Shown here piece after piece: positions 15,848 through 25,116 of a stretch of 64,000 bases of DNA. The DNA lies in contig JAVVEM010000004.1 in assembly GCA_032250805.1 (NCBI GenBank), forward strand, positions 1-64,000, read 5' to 3'. Both the position numbers and the translations under genes were made by a program. This DNA is from B18-G4 sp032250805. GTDB taxonomy: Bacteria; Bacteroidota; Bacteroidia; Bacteroidales; B18-G4. Within the stretch, counting starts at the first letter, position 1, and every line of letters starts with the position of its first letter. The notes below the pieces were generated by a model. The model searched no databases and was not told the origin of the DNA. It saw only the letters and a list, made by a program, of their open reading frames with translations.

Positions 15848-17026
15848 TTATTCTATTCCGGCACCTAACTCTATGGTTTTCATGCGTTTTGCTTCTTTTT
15901 TCGGATCAAACAACTTACGCATTGTCCAGTGACGCATAGCGAAATGCCCACCGACAGCTTCGTGCAGTGCCCTCATTTTCGTATTAAAATCGCCTACCCA
16001 CGACATCTCGATGGTATCGATGTGCGGCCTGGTCTTCATCACCTCATCCATTTTTTTAAATATGGCCGATTCGATCCCATGACGCTGATATTGAGGAATA
16101 ACGCCCATAACCGTGATGCGGGTGCGGGTCATAACCTTAGCTTGCTTATAATACAGGAAACGCAGTTTATTCAACAGATGAAGCTTGCCATTGAGGTGTT
16201 TCAATATTTGATTTACATCAGGAAACATAACCAAAAAGGCAATGGGCTCACCCTTATGGTAGGCGAACCAGATAAATTCTTCGACCAAAACAGGCTTTGC
16301 CTTTTTCATTGCCTCAAGCACAACCTCTCTCTCCAGGGGCTGAAAGTGTTCGTGGTATACCCATGCTCTGTCGTATACCGAGATAAGGTCGGCTATAAAT
16401 TTATCGGCTTTTTTATACTCAAAATGCATTACCTGGTATTCGGACCTGCTCATGATCCTGTCGGCAATTTTCCAGAAACGCGCAGGGAACGGCTTCCTCA
16501 GATCGAGGTGGTTCGACACCTGTTCGTAGAATTTATAATAACCATACGCTTCGAACTGATCCTTGTAATAAGGGAAATTATAATTCATTCCGTAGGAAGG
16601 CTGGATGAAACCCTCAACAAGCAAGCCCCAGAAATTATCGTTCTCACTGAAATTGATCGGACCGTCCATGGCTTCAGCACCTTTTTGCTCAAGCCAGTTT
16701 TTACAAGCATCAAACAACATAAAAGAGGCTTCCCGGTCGTTGATGCATTCGTAAAAGCCCATCCCCCCGGTAGGCTGTTCAAAGTTTTTTGATTTCTTCT
16801 CATCGAGAAAAGCAGCGACCCTTCCAATCAATTCATTGTTGTCGTCGACCAGAACCCAGCGAATGGCATCACCATGGTTGAAAAAAGGATTTTCGTTCCG
16901 GTCGAAAATAGAGTTAATATTGCTGTCGAGCGGACAAACCCAGTTGGGATCGTTTTTATACAATTTCCGGGCTACATCCAGAAACTGTTTTGCCAATTTT
17001 TTATCATTTACTTCGATGAGCTTCAT
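15848..17026 (-). CDS. GNAT-fold-like protein, function unknown
   Basis: A 392-residue cytoplasmic protein with no signal peptide. The N-terminal region (MKLIEVNDKK...FLDVARKLYKNDPNWVCPL) and the middle carry features of a GNAT-like fold: a strand-loop with ELIGRVAAFLD (about 65-75) and, late, VMGVIPQYQRHGIESAIFKKM (around residues 315-335), which resembles the acetyl-CoA pyrophosphate-binding V-x-P-x-x-Q-x-x-G region. It may be a double-GNAT protein. Homologous proteins are widespread in Bacteroidota as hypothetical proteins, to my recollection. It is a single gene, divergent from the LptF/G permease. Substrate is unknown. Confidence 0.7.
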   Translation of the reverse strand: MKLIEVNDKKLAKQFLDVARKLYKNDPNWVCPLDSNINSIFDRNENPFFNHGDAIRWVLVDDNNELIGRVAAFLDEKKSKNFEQPTGGMGFYECINDREASFMLFDACKNWLEQKGAEAMDGPINFSENDNFWGLLVEGFIQPSYGMNYNFPYYKDQFEAYGYYKFYEQVSNHLDLRKPFPARFWKIADRIMSRSEYQVMHFEYKKADKFIADLISVYDRAWVYHEHFQPLEREVVLEAMKKAKPVLVEEFIWFAYHKGEPIAFLVMFPDVNQILKHLNGKLHLLNKLRFLYYKQAKVMTRTRITVMGVIPQYQRHGIESAIFKKMDEVMKTRPHIDTIEMSWVGDFNTKMRALHEAVGGHFAMRHWTMRKLFDPKKEAKRMKTIELGAGIE

Positions 17027-17143
17027 GGTAGCAAATATAGAGATAAAAAAAATACTCCCATGGCATGAGTATCAAAGAAACCAAAAATATTCGAACATCA
17101 ATGCACGACGTTCCATGCAGGCGTCGCCCTATTCAATTTTTGT

Positions 17144-17151
17144 TAATTTTG
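17144..17151 (+). promoter_or_regulatory. -7 element of LptF/LptG permease gene
   Basis: TAATTTTG matches TAnnTTTG exactly and lies about 54 bases before the start codon. No clear -33 element is seen. Confidence 0.5.
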
Positions 17152-17204
17152 CATAAATTAAATCCCGCCAGACAATAAATTTCAAGGCGATGCATTAGAG
17201 CTCT

Positions 17205-18635
17205 ATGAAGAAGGTGTATCTTCTGGTAATAAGGTCGTATCTGGGTCCGTTGATCCTGACTTTTTTTGTAGCAGTATTTATCCTGCTGATGCAGTTTCTT
17301 TGGAAATATATCGACGATCTGGTCGGGAAAGGCCTTGAATGGTATATTGTTCTTGAATTGCTGTTTTATGCCTCTTCAACCTTTGTTCCCCTGGCACTGC
17401 CACTTGCCATTTTGTTGTCCTCGATCATGACTTTCGGGAATCTGGGCGAACACTATGAGCTGGTTGCCATGAAATCATCAGGGATCTCTCTCTGGAAGAT
17501 CATGCGCCCGCTTATTGTGCTGTCAATTGCGATCAGCGGCATTGCATTTTATTTTTCCAATAATGTTTTGCCCATCGCAAACCTGAAATTTAAATCGTTG
17601 TTGTATGATGTTCGAAAGCAAAAGCTGGCCTTCGACATTAGCGAGGGAATATTTTATGATGGTATGGACGGTTTTGTGATGCGTGTCGGGAAAAAAGAAA
17701 ACGACGATCGCACCATCCGCGACATAATGATCTATAACCACACCGAGCGCAAGGGAAATACCGAGCTCACCCTGGCTGAACACGGCGAAATGGCGTCGAC
17801 ACCCGACGGACGGTATCTCATTTTCCACCTTTACAATGGCTATTCATACCAGGAAATGCATGATCAGAAATACTACAGGCACAACCGCCAGTTTCAAAAA
17901 ACAAAGTTTGCTGAGCAATACCGCAGGTTCGACCTTTCAGGCTTTGCCATGACCCGAACTGATGAGAACCTTTTCAAAAACAATTATTCGATGCTCAACA
18001 TTGCCCAGCTCAAGTATACCATCGACTCGCTCGGCCTTCAGTACAAAAAGAGAAAAGAAGATTTTTCGAAGAATTTTACAAAACATCACCAGCAATACAT
18101 GGCCATCGACTCATCAGCTTTCAGCGAAACATCAGCAGAAGACTCGCTGGTTTTTGCCCTGGATGGCCTGTCGAAAAACGATAAGCTCAGGGTTATTGAG
18201 CGCGCGCTGAACAAAGCCAGGGCCATAAAAAGCAATATTGAATGGCACATCAGCGATTATGAAGGCAAACGCGAATGGCTGGCCAAACATATGGTTGCAT
18301 GGCATAAAAAGTTCACCCTTTCATTTGCCTGTCTGGTATTGTTTTTCATCGGGGCACCCCTGGGAGCCATTATCCGTAAAGGGGGGATCGGGCTGCCGGT
18401 GGTGGTATCGGTCTTGTTTTTCGTTTTATTCCATATCATCACCATTACAGGCGAAAAATCAGCCATTGCCGGTGCATTAAAGATCGAATACGGCATGTGG
18501 ATCGCCTCCTTTGTTTTACTTCCACTTGGTATTTTTCTCACTTTCAAGGCAACCTCCGACAGTCCCCTGCTCGACTTCGACATCTGGAAACGAAAACTGG
18601 GCCGGCTTACAAAAGGAAGGATAGGGGGAGAATAA
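17205..18635 (+). CDS. LptF/LptG family permease (YjgP/YjgQ)
   Basis: A 476-residue inner-membrane subunit of the lipopolysaccharide export ABC transporter LptB2FG. It shows the family layout: two N-terminal membrane helices (about 12-36 and 50-80), a third helix near 100-120, a large periplasmic beta-jellyroll-like domain (about 125-360, rich in charged residues), then three C-terminal helices (about 365-455) with the conserved GAPLGAIIRKGG turn. It is longer than E. coli LptF/LptG because of an extra helical, Lys-rich segment before the last helices, common in Bacteroidota. Which of LptF or LptG it is cannot be decided. It is a single gene, with a convergent glycosyltransferase downstream. 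Confidence 0.92.
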   Translation: MKKVYLLVIRSYLGPLILTFFVAVFILLMQFLWKYIDDLVGKGLEWYIVLELLFYASSTFVPLALPLAILLSSIMTFGNLGEHYELVAMKSSGISLWKIMRPLIVLSIAISGIAFYFSNNVLPIANLKFKSLLYDVRKQKLAFDISEGIFYDGMDGFVMRVGKKENDDRTIRDIMIYNHTERKGNTELTLAEHGEMASTPDGRYLIFHLYNGYSYQEMHDQKYYRHNRQFQKTKFAEQYRRFDLSGFAMTRTDENLFKNNYSMLNIAQLKYTIDSLGLQYKKRKEDFSKNFTKHHQQYMAIDSSAFSETSAEDSLVFALDGLSKNDKLRVIERALNKARAIKSNIEWHISDYEGKREWLAKHMVAWHKKFTLSFACLVLFFIGAPLGAIIRKGGIGLPVVVSVLFFVLFHIITITGEKSAIAGALKIEYGMWIASFVLLPLGIFLTFKATSDSPLLDFDIWKRKLGRLTKGRIGGE

Positions 18636-18679
18636 AGTTGGAAAAATAATTTCCCAGCCTGATTGTACAACTCCACTCA

Positions 18680-19846
18680 TTACTGATTACGCGGCGTGCG
18701 GTCCCAGGTGCCCGAGTGTATCCTTTTCATCGATCTGAAAAAACCAATGAATAAAGCCAGGTTCATGGCATAGAAATGCGTAACCATGCGAAGAAGCTTG
18801 TTATGGATATTCAGCTTTTTCAAGATAAAATCGAGCAGCGGCAAGGAGAATAATATCAATTGTAAGGCTAAAATTACAATGTAGATATTGGCATAAAATG
18901 CAAGTGCAATATTTAATATCAGGGTGGCAAGGATAAAGAAAGGGCCCATCCAGCGCAAAACCTTATGTGATAAAAAGCAAAATCCCAGGCGGGGCCGGAA
19001 TAGCAGGCCGTAAAATGTCCTTAAGTTTTGCCAGTTTCCGGTTGCGATCCTCACTTTTCGCCTGAATTCATCCTTAAGCACATTCGACACATCTTCAAAC
19101 ACTTTGGCTTCCAAATCGTTGATTGCTTTCCTGTATTTTTCAAATACCTTCATGTTAATGTAAAAGTCATCAACAAGATAATTGGGAGGCACCTTCGAAT
19201 AGTCTTCTTTTCGTATGGCATAGCAGCCGCCAAATGGCCCCATCATGGTACCCCACAGCCGGCCCTCCATATTTTTAATATGAACTTCGCGCGATATATA
19301 TGCTTTCTCCTGGTAGGAGATCCCTTCGATCTTGAGGCCTTTGTTGATCATGTTGGTGTCGACCAGCCCGATCTCACTGTTTTTGAAATGCCTGACAAGC
19401 TTAAAGATGGTGGATGTATCGAACATCACATTGGCATCAGTAAGGATAAGTATACTTCCTTTTGACTCGAGAACCAGGTCATTGACCACGTTCTGTTTTC
19501 CGCGTCTTTCTTTAAAATCAATAAAATGCAGACTTTTATGCTTCGCAGCATAGTTATTAACGATACCGGCCGTCCGGTCATCAGAATGATCCGACCCGAT
19601 CAGCAATTCAAATTTTTCAGGAGGATAATCACCATTATATATGCTTTCAATCTTTTCTGCAATAACCTCCTCCTCGTTAAAGGCCGATATCACAATTGAC
19701 ACCATGGGCAACTCGCCGGTACGTTCGTACATGACCTGATTACCCTTTTTCCTGTATGAGAGTATCTCCAGTATCAGTGGATAAAACACATAGGAATGAA
19801 AGATCAGGTAAACGCAACACCAGAAAAAAACAGCCAGCAGCAGCAT
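18680..19846 (-). CDS. Membrane-bound family 2 glycosyltransferase
   Basis: A 388-residue glycosyltransferase with a GT-A fold. An N-terminal membrane helix (1-25) precedes the catalytic domain: VSIVISAFNEEEVI (about 49-62), SDHSDD, the metal-binding-type DANVMF segment, and VDDFY at the acceptor side. Three hydrophobic segments follow (about 285-385), as in processive or membrane-anchored GT2 enzymes. It lies directly after the family 4/1 glycosyltransferase with a 1-base stop/start overlap, so the two are translationally coupled and likely act on the same glycan. Donor and acceptor are unknown. Confidence 0.9.
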   Translation of the reverse strand: MLLLAVFFWCCVYLIFHSYVFYPLILEILSYRKKGNQVMYERTGELPMVSIVISAFNEEEVIAEKIESIYNGDYPPEKFELLIGSDHSDDRTAGIVNNYAAKHKSLHFIDFKERRGKQNVVNDLVLESKGSILILTDANVMFDTSTIFKLVRHFKNSEIGLVDTNMINKGLKIEGISYQEKAYISREVHIKNMEGRLWGTMMGPFGGCYAIRKEDYSKVPPNYLVDDFYINMKVFEKYRKAINDLEAKVFEDVSNVLKDEFRRKVRIATGNWQNLRTFYGLLFRPRLGFCFLSHKVLRWMGPFFILATLILNIALAFYANIYIVILALQLILFSLPLLDFILKKLNIHNKLLRMVTHFYAMNLALFIGFFRSMKRIHSGTWDRTPRNQ

Positions 19847-21042
19847 CAGATCAGTTCATTATAAAAGCCTGTAAGGGCCTTTGTGATAGATAAATTATCG
19901 TAATTCTTTTCAACAAATTTTCTTGCATTTCTGCCTATGGCCTCAAATTTATCAAAATTATTCAAGAGGCTTTCTATTCCTTCAGTAAATTTTTCATGAT
20001 CATCGGCAATAATGATATCGGTTCCGGAGGTTACACTTATCCCTTCGGCACCTATCGATGTTGACACAATGGATTTTCCGAGAGCCATTCCTTCAATGAT
20101 CTTTATCCGCATGCCACTACCCGACAGCAATGGCACGATCATAATGGCTTTATCCTCCATGAAGACATAGGCATTGTCGACCTCGCCCTTGAAAATAACA
20201 TTGGGTGCTTTAATATTTTTGATATGATCAGGGGCATTGCGTCCGGCAATATAAAATTGCAGGCCAGGGTGTGAGGCATGTAAGCCCGGCCAGCACTTTT
20301 TTAAAAACCAGTCGATCCCCTCCTGATTAGGCGACCAGTCGAGTGCACCGATATGAAAGAGTGACGGAAATGCCGGCTTTCCGTTATACTTAAGGAAACC
20401 TTCCATATCAATCCCCGTAGGTGAAACATGTGAAGGCAAATGGCATCCGAGCGATTTTAAAATCTTATCGTCGCGCGAAGTGATCGGCACAATCGCATCG
20501 AAGGTATTCATGCACTTCAACTCCATTTTTCTTACCCTTCTGGCGATCAAGCTGGTATACAGACGTGCAAATCCTGATCGTTGCTTTACGGTGCGCTGCC
20601 AGATTTCGTGTTCGATATTATGGGCCCGCATACTGACCACTGCCTTGCTGTGCTCTCTTATCAGTGGCACATAGGGTGCAAGATACAGCCCCTCCAACTG
20701 GATCACGTCAAAATGTTCATTCCTGAGCAAGGCTTCAAGTTGTCTGCTGAATTCCCTTGTTATAAAACGTTCAGCATTGTAGGGCATACTTGAAAATAAA
20801 AGGTTTTTTATGGCACGAATGGGCGAAAGGCGTGTATCGACATCCACAAGGATAAAACGGATGTCATTTTGTATTTCTTCAGGAATATCCTCTTGCTTTA
20901 CCGGATGCTTGGTGGTACTCATGGCCAATACCACTACTTCATGGCCCAGCGCCCTGAACCCCCTGGTCATGGCAAATGTAGCGATCGAGCCACCATCCTT
21001 CGGTGGATACGGCACCTTATTGGCTATCTGGAGGATCTTCAT
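19846..21042 (-). CDS. Family 1/4-type (GT-B) glycosyltransferase
   Basis: A 398-residue cytoplasmic GT-B glycosyltransferase. The N-terminal domain starts MKILQIANKVPYPPKDGGS, with the Gly-rich loop typical of GT4 enzymes. The C-terminal domain has FHIGALDWSPNQEG, then YIAGRN, VIFKGEV and the E-x7-E-like nucleotide-sugar site (PLLSGSGMRIKIIEGMALG, with the retained glutamates). This tail resembles Stp1/WcaI-like sugar transferases. It is the upstream partner of the GT2 gene, overlapping it by one base. The pair probably builds a surface glycan; no polymerase or flippase is nearby. Confidence 0.9.
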   Translation of the reverse strand: MKILQIANKVPYPPKDGGSIATFAMTRGFRALGHEVVVLAMSTTKHPVKQEDIPEEIQNDIRFILVDVDTRLSPIRAIKNLLFSSMPYNAERFITREFSRQLEALLRNEHFDVIQLEGLYLAPYVPLIREHSKAVVSMRAHNIEHEIWQRTVKQRSGFARLYTSLIARRVRKMELKCMNTFDAIVPITSRDDKILKSLGCHLPSHVSPTGIDMEGFLKYNGKPAFPSLFHIGALDWSPNQEGIDWFLKKCWPGLHASHPGLQFYIAGRNAPDHIKNIKAPNVIFKGEVDNAYVFMEDKAIMIVPLLSGSGMRIKIIEGMALGKSIVSTSIGAEGISVTSGTDIIIADDHEKFTEGIESLLNNFDKFEAIGRNARKFVEKNYDNLSITKALTGFYNELI

Positions 21043-21180
21043 TTATGCTCTATTTATTGGCAAATATATGCAAATGTTCTTATTCGTAGCCCGGGATGCT
21101 TCCAGAATATGAAGTGCCTTGAATACACGTTATATTTTCACATAAAATTAGTATCATTGCAATATACATACATCGGTTTT

Positions 21181-22653
21181 ATGAAAAAAATGATTCGGCT
21201 GTTACTGTTTGTTTTTGTGATGCTTCCGGCATGCCGGAATGACCGTGCATTTATTCAGGCTGATGTTATCATTCCCAGTCCGCAACAGATCGCATATCGG
21301 CAAATGGAATTTATCGGTTTTATCCATTTTTCCATCAATACCTTTACCGGTAAAGAATGGGGACTGGGAGATGAATCCTCCGAATTGTTCAATCCCACCA
21401 GGCTGGATGTCGAACAATGGTGTAGCATCGCCCGGGATGCCGGAATGAAACAACTGATACTTACTGCAAAGCATCACGATGGATTTTGCCTCTGGCCCTC
21501 GGCCTATACCGAACACTCAGTAAAGAACAGCACATGGCGTAACGGGCAGGGCGACCTTGTGAGGGAGTTTACTGATGCATGCCGCAAATACGGTCTTAAG
21601 GCGGGGCTCTACCTGTCGCCATGGGACAGAAATCATGCAGATTATGGTAAGCCCGGATATGTCGGCTATTACAGGCAACAGTTAAGAGAATTACTGAGCA
21701 ATTATGGCAAGATCGCAGAAATATGGTTCGACGGGGCCAATGGCGGATATGGTTATTATGGAGGGACGTACGAAACCAGGCATATCGATCGCGAAACCTA
21801 CTACGACTGGGATAATACCTTTGAGCTGGTGTACTCACTGCAACCTGACATTATCATTTTTTCAGATGCAGGCCCCGGATGCCGGTGGATTGGAAATGAA
21901 CAAGGCCTGGCGGGAAAAACAAACTGGAGCACCATCAAAGGCGATTCGCTCACGATAGGGGCCTCCAGCCAGGAATACCTCAACTGCGGTGACCCCGAAG
22001 GCGATGACTGGATCGTTGGCGAATGTGATGTATCGATCAGGCCTGGCTGGTTTTATCATCAGGAACATGATGATCAGGTAAAAACCCTCAACGAGCTCAA
22101 GGAGATCTATTATGGTTCGGTGGGAAGAAACGCTGTTCTTCTCCTGAACATACCTCCCAACAAACAAGGGCTCATTCATGAAACTGATTCGGCACGCCTG
22201 ATCCAATTCGGAGCCTTTATCAGGAATACCTTTGAACACAACCTTGCGGGTGATGCCAGTGCTTCATCAGAAAACATTCTTGCTCCAAAATACCATCCCA
22301 ACGCCATGCTCGACCAAAACATGAACACGTTCTGGGCAGGTAGAAAAGGACTAGCCAGCTCATCAGCCGAATTGTGGCTGCCTGATGAAAGATCATTTGA
22401 CCTCATCATGCTGGGCGAAAATATTAGCTTTGGCCAGCGGGTAGAACGTTTTAACGTTGAGGCATATATAAATGGAGAATGGTCGGTTGTTGCCTCAGGA
22501 ACCACAATTGGATACAAAAGAATATTATTTACCGGTACTGTAAAAACTACCCGGCTCAGAATTAATATTTTAAAAGCAAAAGCCGATCCCCTGATCTCAA
22601 CATTCGGAATATACACCGAAGCCAACCTAAACCAGAATAATGGAAATACTTGA
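21181..22653 (+). CDS. GH29 alpha-L-fucosidase lipoprotein
   Basis: Hydrolyses terminal alpha-L-fucose from glycans. The 490-residue product has a lipoprotein signal (MKKMIRLLLFVFVMLPAC, LPAC lipobox), so it should be membrane anchored. The catalytic barrel contains TAKHHDGFCLWPS, GLYLSPWDRN and the nucleophile region IWFDGANGG (Asp), followed by SDAGPGCRWIGNE. These resemble the alpha-1,3/1,4-fucosidase subgroup (inference). The last 140 residues form a discoidin-like (F5/8 type C) beta domain (NAMLDQNMNTFWAG...). A longer frame starts at 20869 but overlaps the divergent glycosyltransferase; 21181 gives the signal peptide. The gene overlaps rhaD by 14 bases, implying an operon for deoxysugar use. 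Confidence 0.93.
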   Translation: MKKMIRLLLFVFVMLPACRNDRAFIQADVIIPSPQQIAYRQMEFIGFIHFSINTFTGKEWGLGDESSELFNPTRLDVEQWCSIARDAGMKQLILTAKHHDGFCLWPSAYTEHSVKNSTWRNGQGDLVREFTDACRKYGLKAGLYLSPWDRNHADYGKPGYVGYYRQQLRELLSNYGKIAEIWFDGANGGYGYYGGTYETRHIDRETYYDWDNTFELVYSLQPDIIIFSDAGPGCRWIGNEQGLAGKTNWSTIKGDSLTIGASSQEYLNCGDPEGDDWIVGECDVSIRPGWFYHQEHDDQVKTLNELKEIYYGSVGRNAVLLLNIPPNKQGLIHETDSARLIQFGAFIRNTFEHNLAGDASASSENILAPKYHPNAMLDQNMNTFWAGRKGLASSSAELWLPDERSFDLIMLGENISFGQRVERFNVEAYINGEWSVVASGTTIGYKRILFTGTVKTTRLRINILKAKADPLISTFGIYTEANLNQNNGNT

Positions 22654-23458
22654 TAACAATCACTCGCTGAAAGACATCATTTTTGAGGTCGCTGAAATTG
22701 CCGGATTCCTTTGGCAGCGTGGATGGGCTGAACGCAATGCCGGGAATATATCTGTAAATATTACCGGCCTGATCAACGGAGAAACCGGCAATACCGGCGA
22801 ATTTCCTTCATATGGTCTTCCCCAAAACTACACCGTATTGGCGGGAAATTATTTTTTTGTAAGCGGTACAGGCAGGCGCATGCGCGACCTGGCTCGCGAG
22901 CCACTGAGAAATGCGCTTATCATCAGACTCGATGAGAAGGGCAGCAGTTACTCGGTCATCAGCAGCAGCAACAAAGAAGCTGCAAGTATGTTCAGTCCAA
23001 CGTCTGAACTGCCAACACACCTGGGCATTCATCAAATGATCGGTTTGCGGGCTTCGGCCGAAAAGGTGGTCATCCACACCCATGCCAATGAACTGGCAGC
23101 CCTTACACAAATTGAAAAATACTGCAATGAAGACGCATTAAACAAACTGCTTTGGGGCATGCACCCCGAAACCATCGTCTTCATCCCCGGGGGAGTAGGT
23201 TTCGTGCCCTATGTTACTCCGGGCACCACGCATATTGCAGAAGAAACCATCAGGGCCCTGCATCACCATAAAGTTGCCCTGTGGGAAAAACACGGTGTGT
23301 TCGCCATAGGCGAAACTGTGTTTGATACTTTCGATCTCATTGATATCCTCGTGAAATCAGCTAAAATATTTTTTCTTGTCAAAAGCAGTGGTCATGAACC
23401 ACAGGGACTTGATGACGAACAACTGGAAATACTAAAGAAATTATCTGCAAATTTTTAG
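22640..23458 (+). CDS. rhaD: Rhamnulose-1-phosphate aldolase
   Basis: Cleaves rhamnulose-1-phosphate to dihydroxyacetone phosphate and lactaldehyde. The 272-residue class II aldolase shows the RhaD opening (EVAEIAGFLWQRGWAERNAGNIS), the zinc-binding region VVIHTHANELAAL (H-x-H), the catalytic-side PTSELPTHLGIH, and WEKHGVFAIGE with the third zinc-type His. Length matches RhaD (about 270). It overlaps the upstream fucosidase by 14 bases. Kinase and isomerase genes (rhaB, rhaA) are not nearby. Because RhaD and FucA are related, a fuculose-1-phosphate role cannot be excluded, which the fucosidase neighbour would favour; the sequence itself is closer to RhaD. Confidence 0.87.
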   Translation: MEILDNNHSLKDIIFEVAEIAGFLWQRGWAERNAGNISVNITGLINGETGNTGEFPSYGLPQNYTVLAGNYFFVSGTGRRMRDLAREPLRNALIIRLDEKGSSYSVISSSNKEAASMFSPTSELPTHLGIHQMIGLRASAEKVVIHTHANELAALTQIEKYCNEDALNKLLWGMHPETIVFIPGGVGFVPYVTPGTTHIAEETIRALHHHKVALWEKHGVFAIGETVFDTFDLIDILVKSAKIFFLVKSSGHEPQGLDDEQLEILKKLSANF

Positions 23459-23536
23459 AGCGCAGCATCCCGGCCAAATCATAAAATTGCCAGTTGCAAG
23501 CCATGTCCGAAGGGGTCGGGAATAGTCAAAAAAACT

Positions 23537-23544
23537 TACTTTTG
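23537..23544 (+). promoter_or_regulatory. -7 element of hisS
   Basis: TACTTTTG matches TAnnTTTG exactly, 18 bases before the chosen hisS start. No distinct -33 element is visible. Confidence 0.5.
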
Positions 23545-23561
23545 CAGAATAAATATTGCTT

Positions 23562-24926
23562 ATGGCAACAAAAAAACCATCCATACCCAAAGGCATGCGC
23601 GATTTCTCTACTCAGGAGATGGCCAGACGGAATTATATTTTTGATACGATCAAAGAGGTGTTTTGCCATTATGGCTACGAGCCCATCGAAACACCAGCCA
23701 TGGAAAATCTCTCTTCACTGCTTGGCAAGTACGGAGATGAAGGCGACAGGCTGCTGTTTAAAGTGCTTAACTCAGGCAATTACCTCGATAAGGCTGATGA
23801 GCAGGTACTGAAAGAAAAAAACCAATCGGAGCTTACCTGGCAGATCAGCGAAAAAGGGCTCAGGTACGACCTTACTGTACCCTTTGCCCGTTACGTTGTA
23901 CAGCACAGAAATGAGATTAACTTTCCTTTCAAGCGCTACCAGATACAACCGGTATGGCGTGCCGACAGGCCACAGCGTGGCCGGTATCGTGAATTCTTCC
24001 AGTGTGATGTTGATGTGATCGGCAGCGATTCATTGCTCAACGAAGTGGAACTCATACAGATCATTGATGAAGTATTTGGCAAACTTAACATAAAGGCCGT
24101 TGTTAAGCTCAACAACAGAAAGATCCTTGCCGGAATTGCAGAGGTGATTGGTGAAACTGAAAACTTTGGCCATATCACAGTGGCCATGGATAAGCTTGAT
24201 AAGATCGGGCTCGAGAAGGTGAATGAAGAATTGCTCGGGCGGGGAATTTCGCAGGAAGCCATCAACAAGCTCAGGCCGATACTTACCCTCGAAGGAAAGC
24301 TTAAAGAAATATTTCCACGGCTGAAAGAAATATTGAAAAACTCGGAAACCGGCCTGAAGGGATGCGAGGAGATGATGACCGTTATGCAGCATCTTAAAAA
24401 CCTGGAAGTCAAAACGAAATTTGAACTTGACCTGAGCCTTGCCCGCGGCCTGGATTATTATACCGGGGCGATCATTGAGGTGAAAGCAACGGATGTACCC
24501 ATGGGCAGTATATGCGGAGGCGGAAGGTACGACGACCTTACCGGGGTTTTTGGTCTGGAAGGCGTTTCGGGAGTGGGAATATCATTTGGCGCCGACCGTA
24601 TCTATGACGTTCTTATGGAACTGGATGGATTTCCGGAAACAGTGACAGCATCAACCAAAGTGCTGTTTGTTAATTTCGGCGAAACAGAAGCAGGCCATTG
24701 TCTGCCCATCCTCGACAGGGTAAGAAAATCAGGTATACATGCCGAAATTTATCCCGATGCCGCGAAGATGAAAAAACAGTTGACCTGGGCAAACAACAGG
24801 AATATCCCCTTTATTGTCATTGTAGGCACAGAAGAAATGAAATCAAATACACTGATGCTGAAAAATATGAGCACAGGTGAGCAGACTGCGATAACTGAAG
24901 AGGAACTGATTAAAAAGCTTAAATAA
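23562..24926 (+). CDS. hisS: Histidyl-tRNA synthetase
   Basis: Class II synthetase that charges tRNA-His. The 454-residue product begins MATKKPSIPKGMRDFSTQEM; motif 2 is visible around RYQIQPVWRADRPQRGRYREFFQCDVD, the histidine-specific signatures as LARGLDYYTGAI and GGGRYDDL, and motif 3 as GVGISFGADRI. A C-terminal anticodon-binding domain (about 365-454) ends the protein. The ATG at 23562 is preferred over 23556 because the common N-terminus begins MATKKP. It is a stand-alone gene with a -7 element (TACTTTTG) at 23537-23544. Secure. Confidence 0.96.
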   Translation: MATKKPSIPKGMRDFSTQEMARRNYIFDTIKEVFCHYGYEPIETPAMENLSSLLGKYGDEGDRLLFKVLNSGNYLDKADEQVLKEKNQSELTWQISEKGLRYDLTVPFARYVVQHRNEINFPFKRYQIQPVWRADRPQRGRYREFFQCDVDVIGSDSLLNEVELIQIIDEVFGKLNIKAVVKLNNRKILAGIAEVIGETENFGHITVAMDKLDKIGLEKVNEELLGRGISQEAINKLRPILTLEGKLKEIFPRLKEILKNSETGLKGCEEMMTVMQHLKNLEVKTKFELDLSLARGLDYYTGAIIEVKATDVPMGSICGGGRYDDLTGVFGLEGVSGVGISFGADRIYDVLMELDGFPETVTASTKVLFVNFGETEAGHCLPILDRVRKSGIHAEIYPDAAKMKKQLTWANNRNIPFIVIVGTEEMKSNTLMLKNMSTGEQTAITEEELIKKLK

Positions 24927-24982
24927 GCGCGTATATCCAAACATATTTTATAATTTTACCACCACAATTTAACAGCAGTATC

Positions 24983-25065
24983 ATGATGAACTGGATTCTT
25001 AATTTCAAGATCAAGATCAACCGTACCGCCCTTTTTTAACTGATCGCATCGGGGGTATCCCCCCG
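24983..25065 (+). promoter_or_regulatory. Possible leader peptide and hairpin ahead of the ammonia-lyase gene
   Basis: The 190-base region before hutH contains an 18-codon frame (24983-25039, MMNWILNFKIKINRTALF) and, 11 bases after its stop, a GGGGG-TAT-CCCCC hairpin (25051-25064). A near-consensus -7 element (TAATTTTA, about 24950-24957) lies upstream. Translation of the short frame and any regulatory role are untested; the hairpin lacks a T-run, so it is not a standard terminator. Confidence 0.35.
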
Positions 25066-25116
25066 TATTTCATTTCCATTAATTATCAGTTCTAATAAAA
25101 ACAGGAGATCATTATC

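Noticed and set aside
15929..16792. Long plus-strand open frame (287 codons)
   Set aside because: Antisense to the GNAT-like gene, has no start context or family resemblance, and mirrors the codon bias of the real gene.
20869..21180. N-terminal extension of the fucosidase reading frame
   Set aside because: It overlaps the divergent glycosyltransferase start and promoter region; the lipoprotein signal begins at 21181.
25051..25064. Intrinsic terminator ahead of hutH
   Set aside because: The hairpin is strong but no T-run follows, so standard termination is not supported.
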